Below, piece after piece: positions 20,967 to 29,933 of a stretch of 64,000 bases of DNA (its first letter is position 1; every line of letters begins with the position of its first letter). The position numbers and the translations under genes are program-made. The notes below the pieces were generated by a model that had not been told where the DNA came from, did not search any database, and was given only the letters and a program-made list of their open reading frames with translations. This DNA comes from Ricordea florida (lineage: Eukaryota > Cnidaria > Anthozoa > Corallimorpharia > Ricordeidae), in the NCBI GenBank assembly GCA_949710005.1, contig OX453287.1, forward strand, positions 10,030,805 through 10,094,804, in the 5' to 3' direction.

Positions 20967-22559
20967 TTAACAAAATAGATACCAAGCTAATCCTCCAAAA
21001 ACAACTATTATTGTTAATATACGAACTTCATGCTCACTTTGTGATGATTCAATATTATTTTCTTGTTTAATTGGTGTTGTTTGGGTTGAGTCTGTTTTAG
21101 TTTGCAGTTTTGGGTTTGTCTCAACTATTGAATGTGGTAACTTTCGGCTTTGCCGGTCCCGAGCTTCGATCGGCTTTACCTTTGTAGATCCTAAGTTATG
21201 ACTTATTCCAACCTGTTTTGATTCAGTGTTTAGAGAATTATTTACTCCAAAATTCATATCATTACTCGCTTTCATAAGTTTGTTATTAAAACCAGTCACG
21301 CTTTCAGTGTTGATTATCATATTACTTGGCATTAACCATACACCAGGAGCAATAGCTAAATCAAGCCGTAATTTAGCTTCTTGTACAGCTAATTGATATC
21401 TTTGTATAGAACTAGAAATGTCATTCTCAATCACACTACTTTCAAATAAAGCTAAGAATTCTTGTTGAGTCTCGATTGCCCCACCACCATTACCATAAAT
21501 CGAGTTTCTCGTGTTGACTTGCGCACCCAATATACAGTAAACAAAAGCTTCTGCAGATCGATTCAATCTACCAAGTCCAGCTTTAGTGAGTCCATGACCA
21601 CTTGTTGGGATAAACCAAGCATATTTGAAATCAGCAAAGTCATCATTACGGATAAATGAAATTAAATTACCTTTTTCTTTCTTACCACCTTCATCAGAAA
21701 ATTTACCACCTTCACCAGGCCATTGATCTGCTTCATGATCGTAATTCCTTACAATATGTACATTTTGATATCCACCACCTTTTCCATTGTACCCTGCACC
21801 ATAATCAAGGAATATATCTCCCAATCCACCGTTTCTTCCACCTTTCCATCTAAAATCTGAATTATTACTAACCCCAAATTCTGCACACAATCGTTGGTAT
21901 GCTACTTTACTATATGGATTATTATTTATTACAAAAGGTTGCTCATCAGGTAAGGGAAGGCTTAATTCATACAATATTCTTCTTATTGTGAAATATATAT
22001 GAAACTTTATAAAGCTGTTCACTACTTTAGGGTAAATTAGACTTTCAAAAGGACTTATACCACAACCAGATGTTGCACACCAAACTGCAAAGTTAAGTTG
22101 TTGTGGCCAATAATTCATATCAGGAGCGTTTAACCATTTTTTACTTTGCTTTCCAAATTTGAATGTTACAACTTGTGATGTAAATATGTTTCTCATCTTT
22201 GCTGTGAATTTCTTCGTATTTGAAACGTATATATCCAGTGAGGTTAGCATTTTTGTTACATCAGTTGTAAAGTCATCAAAGTTAATAGCAGGTATTGGAT
22301 AAGATAGATTAGTCTTAGTTAAACTATTTGGGAATGAACTCAATTCGTCATCATCCAAACCTAAATTTTCCCATAAAGTTTTTTTCAAATTAGAAGGAAG
22401 ATTATCAGTCCAGGTTTTTCCAGTAGGATCATCATTTGACATTATCGTTATACCATTAACTTTCCACTTAATGTAACCACCATACTGATCAGATACAAAT
22501 TCAAATTTACTTAGATCAGCATTTGGGTACCTATTTCTGAAATCCAACCATAGTGTCAT
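20967..22559 (-). CDS. Conserved Polinton-like element protein, C-terminal membrane anchor
   Basis: The 530-residue protein is the intact homologue of 282-1832 and starts with the same MTLW. A terminal hydrophobic segment (LTIIVVFGGLAWYLFC) suggests a tail anchor. Near residue 465, relative to copy A, there is an insertion of about a dozen residues (EARDRQSRKLP). It is encoded by a GC-rich hairpin-forming stretch at 21140-21180, foreign in composition to the AT-rich gene. No domain is recognised. It is first in a run of minus-strand genes that continues to the capsid gene, so it is likely a virion component (inference). A TCTAAAA-type motif lies 30 bases upstream. Confidence 0.75.
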   Translation of the reverse strand: MTLWLDFRNRYPNADLSKFEFVSDQYGGYIKWKVNGITIMSNDDPTGKTWTDNLPSNLKKTLWENLGLDDDELSSFPNSLTKTNLSYPIPAINFDDFTTDVTKMLTSLDIYVSNTKKFTAKMRNIFTSQVVTFKFGKQSKKWLNAPDMNYWPQQLNFAVWCATSGCGISPFESLIYPKVVNSFIKFHIYFTIRRILYELSLPLPDEQPFVINNNPYSKVAYQRLCAEFGVSNNSDFRWKGGRNGGLGDIFLDYGAGYNGKGGGYQNVHIVRNYDHEADQWPGEGGKFSDEGGKKEKGNLISFIRNDDFADFKYAWFIPTSGHGLTKAGLGRLNRSAEAFVYCILGAQVNTRNSIYGNGGGAIETQQEFLALFESSVIENDISSSIQRYQLAVQEAKLRLDLAIAPGVWLMPSNMIINTESVTGFNNKLMKASNDMNFGVNNSLNTESKQVGISHNLGSTKVKPIEARDRQSRKLPHSIVETNPKLQTKTDSTQTTPIKQENNIESSQSEHEVRILTIIVVFGGLAWYLFC

Positions 22560-22659
22560 TTTATTACTTTTAGAATAAGATGAATATGTTTTTAGATCAC
22601 CTCTTTTCTAATACCTGCAAACCAATTACATCCCACATCAGTTCTCTCATATGAAATTT

Positions 22660-23253
22660 TTAATGAGTGGGAGTGGTTAACTCTTTTAATAGATCTGCGC
22701 GAACTTCTCTTCTTATCTGCGACATGTTTAAGTTTTTTTCTGTATCTCTAAATTTTTGACGAACTTCTAGTTTTAGTTTTTGAAACTTTTCCAACTCTGC
22801 TAAAATTATAGAAAATTCTTGATCAGATATAACATTATCTTTCAATGCCTTTGAAACCAAGTCGTTAATAGTGTTTAATTTTGATTTCGCTATAGAAGCA
22901 GTCTGTTCATGTTTGCTAACTTTATTTGAAAGTCTTTTTGATGCTGCACCAAATCCAACAGATACTCCACCACAAATTCCACCGACAACACCCAACGGAA
23001 CACCAACCATAGCTCCAAAACCGGTAAGAGAAGTTCCGAGACCGCTTGCTGATAGAATGACTGAAATCACTCCGCTACAAACACTGATTTTTGTAAATAT
23101 TCCTCTTGCTCTATTGTATTTTTTCCTTACATCTTCATAATGTTTAATTTCTCTCTCAAGATTTTGTAATACTTCACTAGATTTTTGCAGTCTAAAATTA
23201 ACTGGATCAGTATTACTATGCAATTGTGGATATATTTTATTGTAATCCTCCAT
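22660..23253 (-). CDS. Glycine-rich hydrophobic membrane protein
   Basis: The 197-residue protein has a charged coiled N-terminal part and a long Gly/Ser-rich hydrophobic centre (about 55-105, with GVPLGVVGGICGGVSVGFGA). A helical C-terminal half ends in RREVRADLLKEL. The centre could span a membrane twice as a hairpin. I associate this pattern with a conserved protein of cnidarian and fish Polinton-like elements, though I cannot confirm it. A membrane-active virion role is inferred. The motif TTTAAAGATAAC precedes the start. Confidence 0.7.
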   Translation of the reverse strand: MEDYNKIYPQLHSNTDPVNFRLQKSSEVLQNLEREIKHYEDVRKKYNRARGIFTKISVCSGVISVILSASGLGTSLTGFGAMVGVPLGVVGGICGGVSVGFGAASKRLSNKVSKHEQTASIAKSKLNTINDLVSKALKDNVISDQEFSIILAELEKFQKLKLEVRQKFRDTEKNLNMSQIRREVRADLLKELTTPTH

Positions 23254-23263
23254 TTTTTACTAC

Positions 23264-23668
23264 TCAACATGTTATCTTTAAATTGATACGAATGCGCACT
23301 GTATTAGAAATTATCTTTGTTCCATTTTTATCTAGAATCCATAATTTAAAGTGGTCCACTGGATTTTTGGTTTGTGTAATTCTTAAACTTGGATACTTTT
23401 TGGAGGGAATAACAGCTAGTAGTTGAGATGGATTTAGTTCTACATTTCCACCGCTAGGGATACGATTGTAATATGATGACTTTGGTTCAATAAGATCACA
23501 CATTAAGTACAAAAGATTTTCAGACTCTTCTTCATTAGTACCAGAAAAATCTAGCATTTGTATCTCTTTTACATTATATAACGATAGGTCAAGATAAATT
23601 GTTGTTTCTGTAGTTAACATTGTTATGGATAAAAAAGTTATTATTTCATCATTACATCGATCATACAT
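23264..23668 (-). CDS. Small beta-rich protein, possible minor capsid component
   Basis: The 134-residue frame has no membrane segment. It is rich in alternating hydrophobic residues compatible with beta strands (TIYLDLSLYNVKEIQML; HFKLWILDKNG; IRINLKITC). Size and position among virion genes fit a single jelly-roll penton-like protein, but I see no specific motif, so this is a guess. It ends only ten bases from the next gene and its upstream motif overlaps the end of the gene before it. Confidence 0.55.
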   Translation of the reverse strand: MYDRCNDEIITFLSITMLTTETTIYLDLSLYNVKEIQMLDFSGTNEEESENLLYLMCDLIEPKSSYYNRIPSGGNVELNPSQLLAVIPSKKYPSLRITQTKNPVDHFKLWILDKNGTKIISNTVRIRINLKITC

Positions 23669-23684
23669 TATTTTGTTTTTAGAT

Positions 23685-24887
23685 CTACTTTCTCTTATTT
23701 TTAAACTGTTCTACAAAATATAGAACCACTGCCATTATTAACAACCATGCATTCTTACCTAAAAATCCAATAACCTCACCAGCTGTTTTGAATAGAAAGC
23801 TAACTATTGCACCAACCATTCCTGGTAATATTTCACCTAGTTTTTTACCTATAGTTTTCAAACCATTACCAACACCTTTACCTAATGTTGTTAGACCTTT
23901 TGAAAGATTAGAAACTATAACACCAATGATAACACCTACGGCACTTACAACAGCAAATACTGTAAAACCATACTTTTTGAAGATGTACTTTAACCTCTCT
24001 CTTAATGGTAGATTTTTAAGTATTTCATCTTTTCGTATCTCGATATCTGATATTTGTTCTTCACTTGAGATTATATTCTTTCTAATTTGTTCTTTTAATT
24101 TATCAACCTCAGATTGTAAACGTTCATTACTTTGTTCCAACTTTGTTAAATTGGATTTACCCTTCTTATATTTATCTATTTCTTCTTTGTATAATTTTGT
24201 TTCACTCAAAAGTTTTTCTCCCTGTATTTTTAATTCTATATTCTGTTTAACTGTTTCATCAAAAAGACTTTTATTTTCTGCTTTTTCTACCTCTTGTCTC
24301 TCAATGAATTCACGCAGTTCTTTTTCTTTTTCAGTATATCGATCTATCTCCTGAGGATATACTTTTATGGTTGCCTCCAATCCTTGTACTACATTAAGTA
24401 AATCCCTATTTTGTTCATTAGCTTCATTCAATTGTGATGAAAGATTATTATTTTGTATAAGCATGGTTTCATAATCAGCACCTAGAGCTTTTCTCATTGT
24501 TTTTGGTAACTTTTCAACCATCATCACCCCATCTTTATCAATCAATATATGTGGTGCAGCATTATCCCTATTACTAAATTTTGCTATTACACTACCATCT
24601 TCATCAATTATTACATTAAATGGTGAATCAATAGGATTGTAATTTGGGAACAAACGTTTGATATATTGCCCTGCTTCTCTTCTTCTATCATATTTATCAT
24701 GAGGTGGTATAGGTCTTTCTTTTAAATCCTCACTCAGGTTCCTCACACCCCCTTCATATTTATCATAACCAGGATATTCTATACGAGTTGTGGATGTATT
24801 TGGGCTTTGATAAAATGTATTATCTTCATCATCATTATCATCATCATATCCTTTTGGCAAATCTTCTAATGGTATATCTTCTGCCAT
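23685..24887 (-). CDS. Coiled-coil membrane protein, 400 aa
   Basis: The N-terminus is acidic (GYDDDNDDEDN). Residues 145-290 form a long coiled coil. A hydrophobic helix follows near 308-328 (FAVVSAVGVIIGVIVSNL), then a Gly/Lys amphipathic stretch (LGKGVGNGLKTIGKKLGEIL) and two hydrophobic segments near the C-terminus. This resembles membrane-anchored or membrane-disrupting virion proteins in layout (inference). A copy of the TCTAAAGATTTCTTA motif sits about 20-35 bases upstream of the start. It lies in the minus-strand virion gene run. Confidence 0.7.
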   Translation of the reverse strand: MAEDIPLEDLPKGYDDDNDDEDNTFYQSPNTSTTRIEYPGYDKYEGGVRNLSEDLKERPIPPHDKYDRRREAGQYIKRLFPNYNPIDSPFNVIIDEDGSVIAKFSNRDNAAPHILIDKDGVMMVEKLPKTMRKALGADYETMLIQNNNLSSQLNEANEQNRDLLNVVQGLEATIKVYPQEIDRYTEKEKELREFIERQEVEKAENKSLFDETVKQNIELKIQGEKLLSETKLYKEEIDKYKKGKSNLTKLEQSNERLQSEVDKLKEQIRKNIISSEEQISDIEIRKDEILKNLPLRERLKYIFKKYGFTVFAVVSAVGVIIGVIVSNLSKGLTTLGKGVGNGLKTIGKKLGEILPGMVGAIVSFLFKTAGEVIGFLGKNAWLLIMAVVLYFVEQFKNKRK

Positions 24888-24903
24888 GATTTTTTACCAA
24901 TTA

Positions 24904-24921
24904 GTAAGAAATCTTTAGATC
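24904..24921 (-). promoter_or_regulatory. TCTAAAG motif upstream of the 400-aa gene
   Basis: On the minus strand this reads GATCTAAAGATTTCTTAC, ending 17 bases before the start codon. It is nearly identical to copies before the genes starting at 25595 and 26104. A late-promoter role is inferred from the recurrence. Confidence 0.55.
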
Positions 24922-24925
24922 CTTT

Positions 24926-25318
24926 CTAAAATAATTTACTAACCATATAACCTAATGACAACATACCAACACCAACATATGCTATTTCTCCTTTCTTTTG
25001 ATTGTCGCTAGGTCTATAATAATCCGCAAATTTTGGTTCGTGTGTCTCACTATACAATTTCAAAGCTTCATCTGTATTCGAAATATTTTTTGAAGCTTGG
25101 TATTTATCATCTTTTTGTTGTACTTTCCAATCAATTATTTTCTGTCTATTTTCCTGATATATAGCATAATCTTTTTGATATTTTTCTAATGCCTTATCGT
25201 GTCGTATTTTTTCTGTATCTGTTTTATCCCCTGAGAGATATTTTGCAAGATATGAACCGCCAACGAAAGTAGATGCATTCAAAATGGCTCCACCAACCAT
25301 CATTGCTATTGCTGCCAT
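24926..25318 (-). CDS. Small membrane protein, 130 aa
   Basis: I take the ATG at 25318 as the start; the open frame extends five codons further to a GTG. The N-terminal 25 residues are hydrophobic (AAIAMMVGGAILNASTFVGG) and could be a signal anchor. The middle is charged and helical. A second hydrophobic stretch closes the protein (VGVGMLSLGYMVSKLF). No family is recognised. Short GC-rich words (CGCTTCACTC) precede the start. The gene is part of the virion-type block. Confidence 0.6.
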   Translation of the reverse strand: MAAIAMMVGGAILNASTFVGGSYLAKYLSGDKTDTEKIRHDKALEKYQKDYAIYQENRQKIIDWKVQQKDDKYQASKNISNTDEALKLYSETHEPKFADYYRPSDNQKKGEIAYVGVGMLSLGYMVSKLF

Positions 25319-25376
25319 GTTTCTTCGCTTCACTCAGGTCTATAAATCCTTAATTTTGGTTCCTCCCTCGCTTCGC

Positions 25377-25595
25377 TCAGTTCGGTAAAATCTTTTGATC
25401 CTCTAAATATGTTTTTAGATACATACTACCCGTCAATACAACCACCCATTTAGCATAGTTTGTAATACTTGAGGAGGGGTCGTTCATAAATGATTCTTTC
25501 ATAGCCTTTTTAGCTACATATCCAACTCCAGCTGCTAATCCGATAAGGACTGCTGAATCAGTAACAGTTTTCACAAGTTTGTTTTCATTTGACAT
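25377..25595 (-). CDS. Small membrane protein, 72 aa
   Basis: This 72-residue frame has two hydrophobic segments (residues 12-28, ending in AAGVGYVAKK; residues 46-60, WVVVLTGSMYLKT). The upstream region carries the GGTCTAAAGGTTTCTTAC motif, which supports expression as a separate gene. The function is unknown. Small two-span proteins are usual in this part of the element. Confidence 0.6.
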   Translation of the reverse strand: MSNENKLVKTVTDSAVLIGLAAGVGYVAKKAMKESFMNDPSSSITNYAKWVVVLTGSMYLKTYLEDQKILPN

Positions 25596-25610
25596 AATTT
25601 TTTACTGTAT

Positions 25611-25630
25611 CAGTAAGAAACCTTTAGACC
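25611..25630 (-). promoter_or_regulatory. TCTAAAG motif upstream of the 72-aa gene
   Basis: On the minus strand this reads GGTCTAAAGGTTTCTTACTG, with its 3' edge about 15 bases before the start codon. It matches the motifs at 24904 and 26121. Confidence 0.55.
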
Positions 25631-25651
25631 CCTTTAGGGCCGCGAAGCAAA

Positions 25652-26104
25652 TCATATCATCCCCATTTTCGGAGTTGGTTGAGGTTGTGGTTGGGAGTGT
25701 TGTGGTACAGGAATATTTTGGGGTGGAACTTCAGTCGGAACTTGAGATAAATCTACTATCCTATTTTTATAATATCTCATAAATATGTCAAATGCTGTAA
25801 ACCCTATTCCTACAATGGATAAAACAGTAGTAAAAGATAGCTCTGGAAGCCATGCTTTAGATTTACCATTTTCATTAGTCTCTTCTTCTTCCTTTTTCAT
25901 TTTTTCTTCACGTTTCATTTGCTCCTCAGCTCGTAGGGTCTCTCTAGCTAATGCTTCTTTTGCTTTTTTATTATATTCAGCTAATTTCTTACCAGCAGCA
26001 ACCTTTTTAGGATCTTTCTCCCTCTTTTTTGAAGAATTACCTACTGTTTTTTGCTCTTCTTTTGGAGGATCTCTAGTAATTTGCTCAACAACTTCTTCAG
26101 ACAT
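25652..26104 (-). CDS. Lys/Glu-rich single-span membrane protein, 150 aa
   Basis: The N-terminal 80 residues are a highly charged Lys/Glu helix (EEQMKREEKMKKEEEE). A membrane segment follows at about 90-112 (LSFTTVLSIVGIGFTAFDIF). The C-terminal tail is Pro/Gln-rich (VPQHSQPQPQPTP). The layout fits a virion or membrane scaffold protein; no domain is recognised. The upstream motif TATCTAAAGATTTCTTAA supports the start. A remnant of the DNA coding its membrane segment recurs near 26790-26815. Confidence 0.6.
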   Translation of the reverse strand: MSEEVVEQITRDPPKEEQKTVGNSSKKREKDPKKVAAGKKLAEYNKKAKEALARETLRAEEQMKREEKMKKEEEETNENGKSKAWLPELSFTTVLSIVGIGFTAFDIFMRYYKNRIVDLSQVPTEVPPQNIPVPQHSQPQPQPTPKMGMI

Positions 26105-26120
26105 TATTTTAACATATCAT

Positions 26121-26139
26121 TAAGAAATCTTTAGATACC
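26121..26139 (-). promoter_or_regulatory. TCTAAAG motif upstream of the 150-aa gene
   Basis: On the minus strand this reads GGTATCTAAAGATTTCTTA, about 17 bases before the start codon. It is the third close copy in 1.2 kb. Confidence 0.55.
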
Positions 26140-26164
26140 TTTAGGACCGAGAAGAAAATCATGC

Positions 26165-26716
26165 TTAGTAAACAGTATCATATCCATCAGTAGATTGCTT
26201 AGTATCCTGCTCAGTTTTGTTTGAATAATCTGTATTTTTACTTGAAACTTGTTGTATTTTACCTATTTTAACATGTTTAAAAACCTGAAATAGTCCGCTA
26301 GCAAGTGCTACAAATCTTCCTGCTTTCAATGCTAAGAGACCTACAATGTTTATTAGTTCACGATTAACCAAATCATCATTCTTCAAATCATCACAAAGAG
26401 ATTCTATATCATCTACAGGAACCATGTAAGAAATAACTTTAGAAATTAATTGAAGAGATGAATCCACTAACCCACCGTTAATTTTCTTACCCAATACTGC
26501 CTGGTATCGATTATAATATTTTTTGACATCTTTCACTGATAATTTTTTTATATCACCTAGACTCATATCAACACCTAAATATTCCTTTGTGGTTCCAAGA
26601 GCTGCGAGAATATTTAGTGATTCTTGTTTTATTTCAAATTCATTATCATCATTATCTTTTACCTCAGTCTTTCCTCCAGTCTTTTCTTCTTCTATATAAT
26701 CTTCAATTTCTGTCAT
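26165..26716 (-). CDS. Hypothetical protein of Polinton-like element, 183 aa
   Basis: The 183-residue frame starts with an acidic stretch (EIEDYIEEEKTGGKTEVKDND). A mainly helical middle follows, with a hydrophobic segment near 140-160 (INIVGLLALKAGRFVALASG). I recognise no domain. A short paralogous remnant lies directly upstream at 26773-26949 and shares the NRELI/DRELI-x-VGLL pattern. It belongs to the minus-strand block. Confidence 0.55.
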   Translation of the reverse strand: MTEIEDYIEEEKTGGKTEVKDNDDNEFEIKQESLNILAALGTTKEYLGVDMSLGDIKKLSVKDVKKYYNRYQAVLGKKINGGLVDSSLQLISKVISYMVPVDDIESLCDDLKNDDLVNRELINIVGLLALKAGRFVALASGLFQVFKHVKIGKIQQVSSKNTDYSNKTEQDTKQSTDGYDTVY

Positions 26717-26772
26717 CTTGCAATTTTAAACTTTGTAATAACATATTGATTCTTTTAAAACTGTTTTACCTA

Positions 26773-26949
26773 TCACTGAATGAGATGATAATATAGTATT
26801 AAAAGATAGCTCTGGAATCCAACTAACCCTAATAAACCTACAAATTTTATAAGTTCTCGATCAATCAACTTTTCCAACTCATCTTGACACGTCTCATAAT
26901 TATAATCATCATTATCTTCAAATTCATTGTTTCTATTATCGTCGGTCAT
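26773..26949 (-). pseudogene. 58-aa remnant combining pieces of two neighbouring genes
   Basis: A short frame from the ATG at 26949 encodes an acidic start (MTDDNRNNEFEDNDD), then DRELIKFVGLLGLVGFQSYL. The middle resembles the 183-aa protein around NRELINIVGLLAL. The DNA at 26790-26815 (AAAGATAGCTCTGGAA) repeats the segment at 25830-25850 within the 150-aa gene. It looks like a product of duplication and illegitimate recombination between those genes. Whether it is expressed is unknown. Confidence 0.45.
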
Positions 26950-26974
26950 CTTTTTTTAATTTTCTTCCCTACAG

Positions 26975-27613
26975 TCAGGTCTTTAAATTTATAACTTCAG
27001 GGATCTCCAAATAGCAATTAAATGGGTGACGTAAAGATAAACAAAGTCTAGAATATTTTTCAGCTTTTAATAATTGCACAAATTTTTTACATAATTCATA
27101 ATCCAAATCACCACCATAATCTTCGAAAAACATCTTCATACCTTTTTGTGATGGGTTATGGAAAGTAACAACACAGGCTACATTTTCGCGGAATGGTTTT
27201 GCTATTGATGTTAATTGTTGAGTTAGAACCCAAACTGATAATCCATGATGTCTTCCAGAGAATGCCAAATCTATAAACTTGTTTGATCGCTTCTTCAAAT
27301 CATTAGAAACAGCACAATCATCCAAAATTATTAGTGTATTTGTCCCTGAGAATAAAGTTTGACAATCAGTTAACAATTCATTAATCTCATCAATGTTACT
27401 TGCATTAGGTGATAACACATAGAAACGTTTATCTTTATTAGCAAAATTATGATATGTTTTATTTTTAGAATAAGTTGGGCATATTAAAACAATGTAATCA
27501 AAAATTTTTAGGAATGGTCCTCTGAGTTGATCAATGAGGTACTTTGTTTTTCCACAATTTGTTGGACCAGTTATAATACAATGGAATGGTATTTTTTCTC
27601 GTAATTCTTCCAT
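26975..27613 (-). CDS. FtsK/HerA-type DNA packaging ATPase
   Basis: The 212-residue protein has a Walker A motif GPTNCGKT at residues 16-23 and a Walker B motif LIILDD near 96-101. A sensor-like segment VWVLTQQ lies near 132. This is the compact A32-like packaging ATPase of Polintons, virophages and large DNA viruses (family knowledge). It translocates DNA into capsids. It sits next to the major capsid gene, as in other members. The frame is intact with all key residues. The upstream sequence has AAACCTTTAGTT. Confidence 0.85.
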   Translation of the reverse strand: MEELREKIPFHCIITGPTNCGKTKYLIDQLRGPFLKIFDYIVLICPTYSKNKTYHNFANKDKRFYVLSPNASNIDEINELLTDCQTLFSGTNTLIILDDCAVSNDLKKRSNKFIDLAFSGRHHGLSVWVLTQQLTSIAKPFRENVACVVTFHNPSQKGMKMFFEDYGGDLDYELCKKFVQLLKAEKYSRLCLSLRHPFNCYLEIPEVINLKT

Positions 27614-27666
27614 GATTTTGTATCATAACTAAAGGTTTTTTAAATTCGCTTCGCGGGCATAGGGTT

Positions 27667-28902
27667 TTAGTACTTAATGGAGCGCAAACCTGAATTCATT
27701 ATTTCCATCATTGCATCAGCCACAACAAACATATGACAGGTTATAGTGCCAGTTCCACTTTGTTTTCTTTTAATTTCTAGTTTTACACCATCTTGTGTAT
27801 TGTTTAATGCTAGACCCCCTCCATGAATACCATTATCAGGGTGAGTTCTCATATCAACCCAAAGAGCAAACTTATCAGCATAAAAATCCTTTTCCTTTAC
27901 CGACTGAAGGTATGAACCACCGAAACGTTTCTTTACCGACTCCCATAGATCTGATGGTATCATTCCCTTTGAGTATAAACGATTTGGTACACCATCAACA
28001 TCTATATTAATCGAGGTGATACCTGGATTGTAAAAATTCTCAGAATTACGTGCTCCTGCTGCATTTGGTAATGTAAACAAACATAATATCCCTGTCATTG
28101 ATCTTCTAGGTAGATTAATATGCTGATTTATAACACCATCACCACCTATGGAAAAGGTAAAAGTTTTGTGTAGAGTTACATTTTCATGAAAGAATCCTTT
28201 ACCAACCTGATAAGCTGCCTGAGCCTCACGAGCCAAGTATTCGCTTGAAATGGAAGAATATTCTAACTCAAGGTTTTTTATTGAATATGTTGGAGTCTTG
28301 GTAGTGTCAGAAAAAACAACAATATCATTAACTGGAGCAAGTGTAATCTCAAAGATTAGATGATTATCTAGTGCCTTTGGATAGAAAACTCCATGATCGT
28401 TTAGAATGGGATGGTTTAGTGGTATACGATACTTGGTGTTATGTACTTTTGAAAGATCTACTTCCTTTGTATCTTGTGTTTTTCCATCACCTGCTTTTGT
28501 CCTAAGTTTTCTCATGTTTACAGAAGAAATACCTTGTTTTAATCTATCTTCACGTTCTTCATCTGTTAAGAATAAGTCATGATATGTTTTAAATAGATCA
28601 TATCTTTGAGTATCCTGTAATGTTTCACCTCCAAAAAGAACTCTAAGTCTAGATACAAGATTACTACCTACATTATTCACAAGTGTATTATTTGCATGCC
28701 CATCAACATCTAAATCAAATAGTAGAGATACACTTCCTGGTACAATCACTAAATTCTCAGAAAGTTTTGGAATATTTATATATAATGTTTCTCCAGGGCT
28801 AGCCGAGGATGGATTGAGAGTAATTCGATTTAGTGTTGATTCTGCTTTCAAACCAAATGGCTCTCTTGGAATTCTGTTTGGGTTAATTTTTTCAGACGTC
28901 AT
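27667..28902 (-). CDS. Major capsid protein, double jelly-roll type (predicted)
   Basis: The 411-residue protein is intact. Its N-terminal part (ASPGETLYINIPKLSENLVI, then SLLFDLDVDG) and the later VSRLRVLFGGETLQD match my memory of a conserved capsid-type protein in fish and cnidarian Polinton-like elements. Glycine-rich loops and predicted strands run throughout, and there is no membrane segment. Position beside the packaging ATPase is the usual capsid slot. The call rests on recall and context, not on a search. It is divergent to the integrase gene, with only 34 bases between the starts. Confidence 0.75.
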   Translation of the reverse strand: MTSEKINPNRIPREPFGLKAESTLNRITLNPSSASPGETLYINIPKLSENLVIVPGSVSLLFDLDVDGHANNTLVNNVGSNLVSRLRVLFGGETLQDTQRYDLFKTYHDLFLTDEEREDRLKQGISSVNMRKLRTKAGDGKTQDTKEVDLSKVHNTKYRIPLNHPILNDHGVFYPKALDNHLIFEITLAPVNDIVVFSDTTKTPTYSIKNLELEYSSISSEYLAREAQAAYQVGKGFFHENVTLHKTFTFSIGGDGVINQHINLPRRSMTGILCLFTLPNAAGARNSENFYNPGITSINIDVDGVPNRLYSKGMIPSDLWESVKKRFGGSYLQSVKEKDFYADKFALWVDMRTHPDNGIHGGGLALNNTQDGVKLEIKRKQSGTGTITCHMFVVADAMMEIMNSGLRSIKY

Positions 28903-28936
28903 ATTTGATTTATAAGATACTTTGGTTAATCTTTAA

Positions 28937-29932
28937 ATGAGTTCCACCTTATCGAAAAATTTCAGTAGTATATATTATTCAACTTTGGGATATTGGAAAG
29001 GATATTCTGCAATTCCTAAATTAGCTGAAAAAGCAAAAGTAAGTGAATATGTAGCAAAACAATGGTTAGAGAAACAGGCAATATGGCAAATATATCTACC
29101 ACCTCCCAAATATATACCTAGACCACACTGGAGTGTAGATAAACCTAATCAGATTCACCAAGCAGATTTATTATTTTTACCACATAATAGAGTTGAAAGA
29201 AAAACATATAAATACGCATTAGTTGTGGTTGATGTTGCCTCAAGATATAAAGATGCAGAACCATTAACCTCAAAAGAAAGTCATGAGATATCCAAAGCTT
29301 TTGAAAAAATATATTTCAGAAAAATGAAATATCCTAAAACATTAACTGTTGATCCTGGAAGGGAATTTATGCGTGATGTGACAAAACTTATGAATTACCA
29401 TAATGTGAAAATACAGAGAAGTGAAGCTGGAAACCATAGAGCTCAAGCATTTGTTGAAAGAGCAAATAGAACATTAAGTGAACGATTATTTAGTCATCAA
29501 TATGCACAAGAAATGGTTAGTGATGAAAGGTCTAGAGTATGGGTGAAAAGATTACCTGATATTTTGAAAACTTTAAATAATACACCTACGAGAATAACTG
29601 GTAAAGAACCTAATAAAGCTATAAAAATGAAAGAGGTTTATATTGAACCAAAAATGTACCAACGGGAGGTGGGTCTTGATGAGGTTAGATTACCAATTGA
29701 GGTTATGGTTAGATATTTACTTTTTCCTGGTGAACTTGAGGGTGGTGAAAAAAGAAGAGCTACAGATCCTATTTGGAGTATTCAGATTTATTATATTTCA
29801 GGTAGTAAGGTTTCTTCTAATCAACCAGTTTTATATTTTTTACAAGATGGTCCAAGACGTGGTTTTGTAAGGGAGGAGCTTCAAGTTGTGCCTTTTGATA
29901 CTGAGTTACCTCCTGATTCTGTTTTGAAATGA
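28937..29932 (+). CDS. Retroviral-type (RVE) integrase
   Basis: The 331-residue integrase has a DDE triad: D near 77 (HQADLL), D near 139 (VDPGREF) and E near 174 (FVERANRT), with about 34 residues between the last two. An N-terminal helix-turn-helix-like part precedes the core. The C-terminal 60 residues, with two aromatic-rich strands, are the expected DNA-binding region. It inserts the element and makes the short target duplication (family knowledge). All catalytic residues are present. It ends one base before the polymerase stop on the other strand. Confidence 0.9.
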   Translation: MSSTLSKNFSSIYYSTLGYWKGYSAIPKLAEKAKVSEYVAKQWLEKQAIWQIYLPPPKYIPRPHWSVDKPNQIHQADLLFLPHNRVERKTYKYALVVVDVASRYKDAEPLTSKESHEISKAFEKIYFRKMKYPKTLTVDPGREFMRDVTKLMNYHNVKIQRSEAGNHRAQAFVERANRTLSERLFSHQYAQEMVSDERSRVWVKRLPDILKTLNNTPTRITGKEPNKAIKMKEVYIEPKMYQREVGLDEVRLPIEVMVRYLLFPGELEGGEKRRATDPIWSIQIYYISGSKVSSNQPVLYFLQDGPRRGFVREELQVVPFDTELPPDSVLK

Positions 29933-29933
29933 T

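Noticed and set aside
23264..23668. Adenain-type protease
   Set aside because: No His, Asp/Glu and Cys arrangement of that family is visible; a structural protein is more likely.
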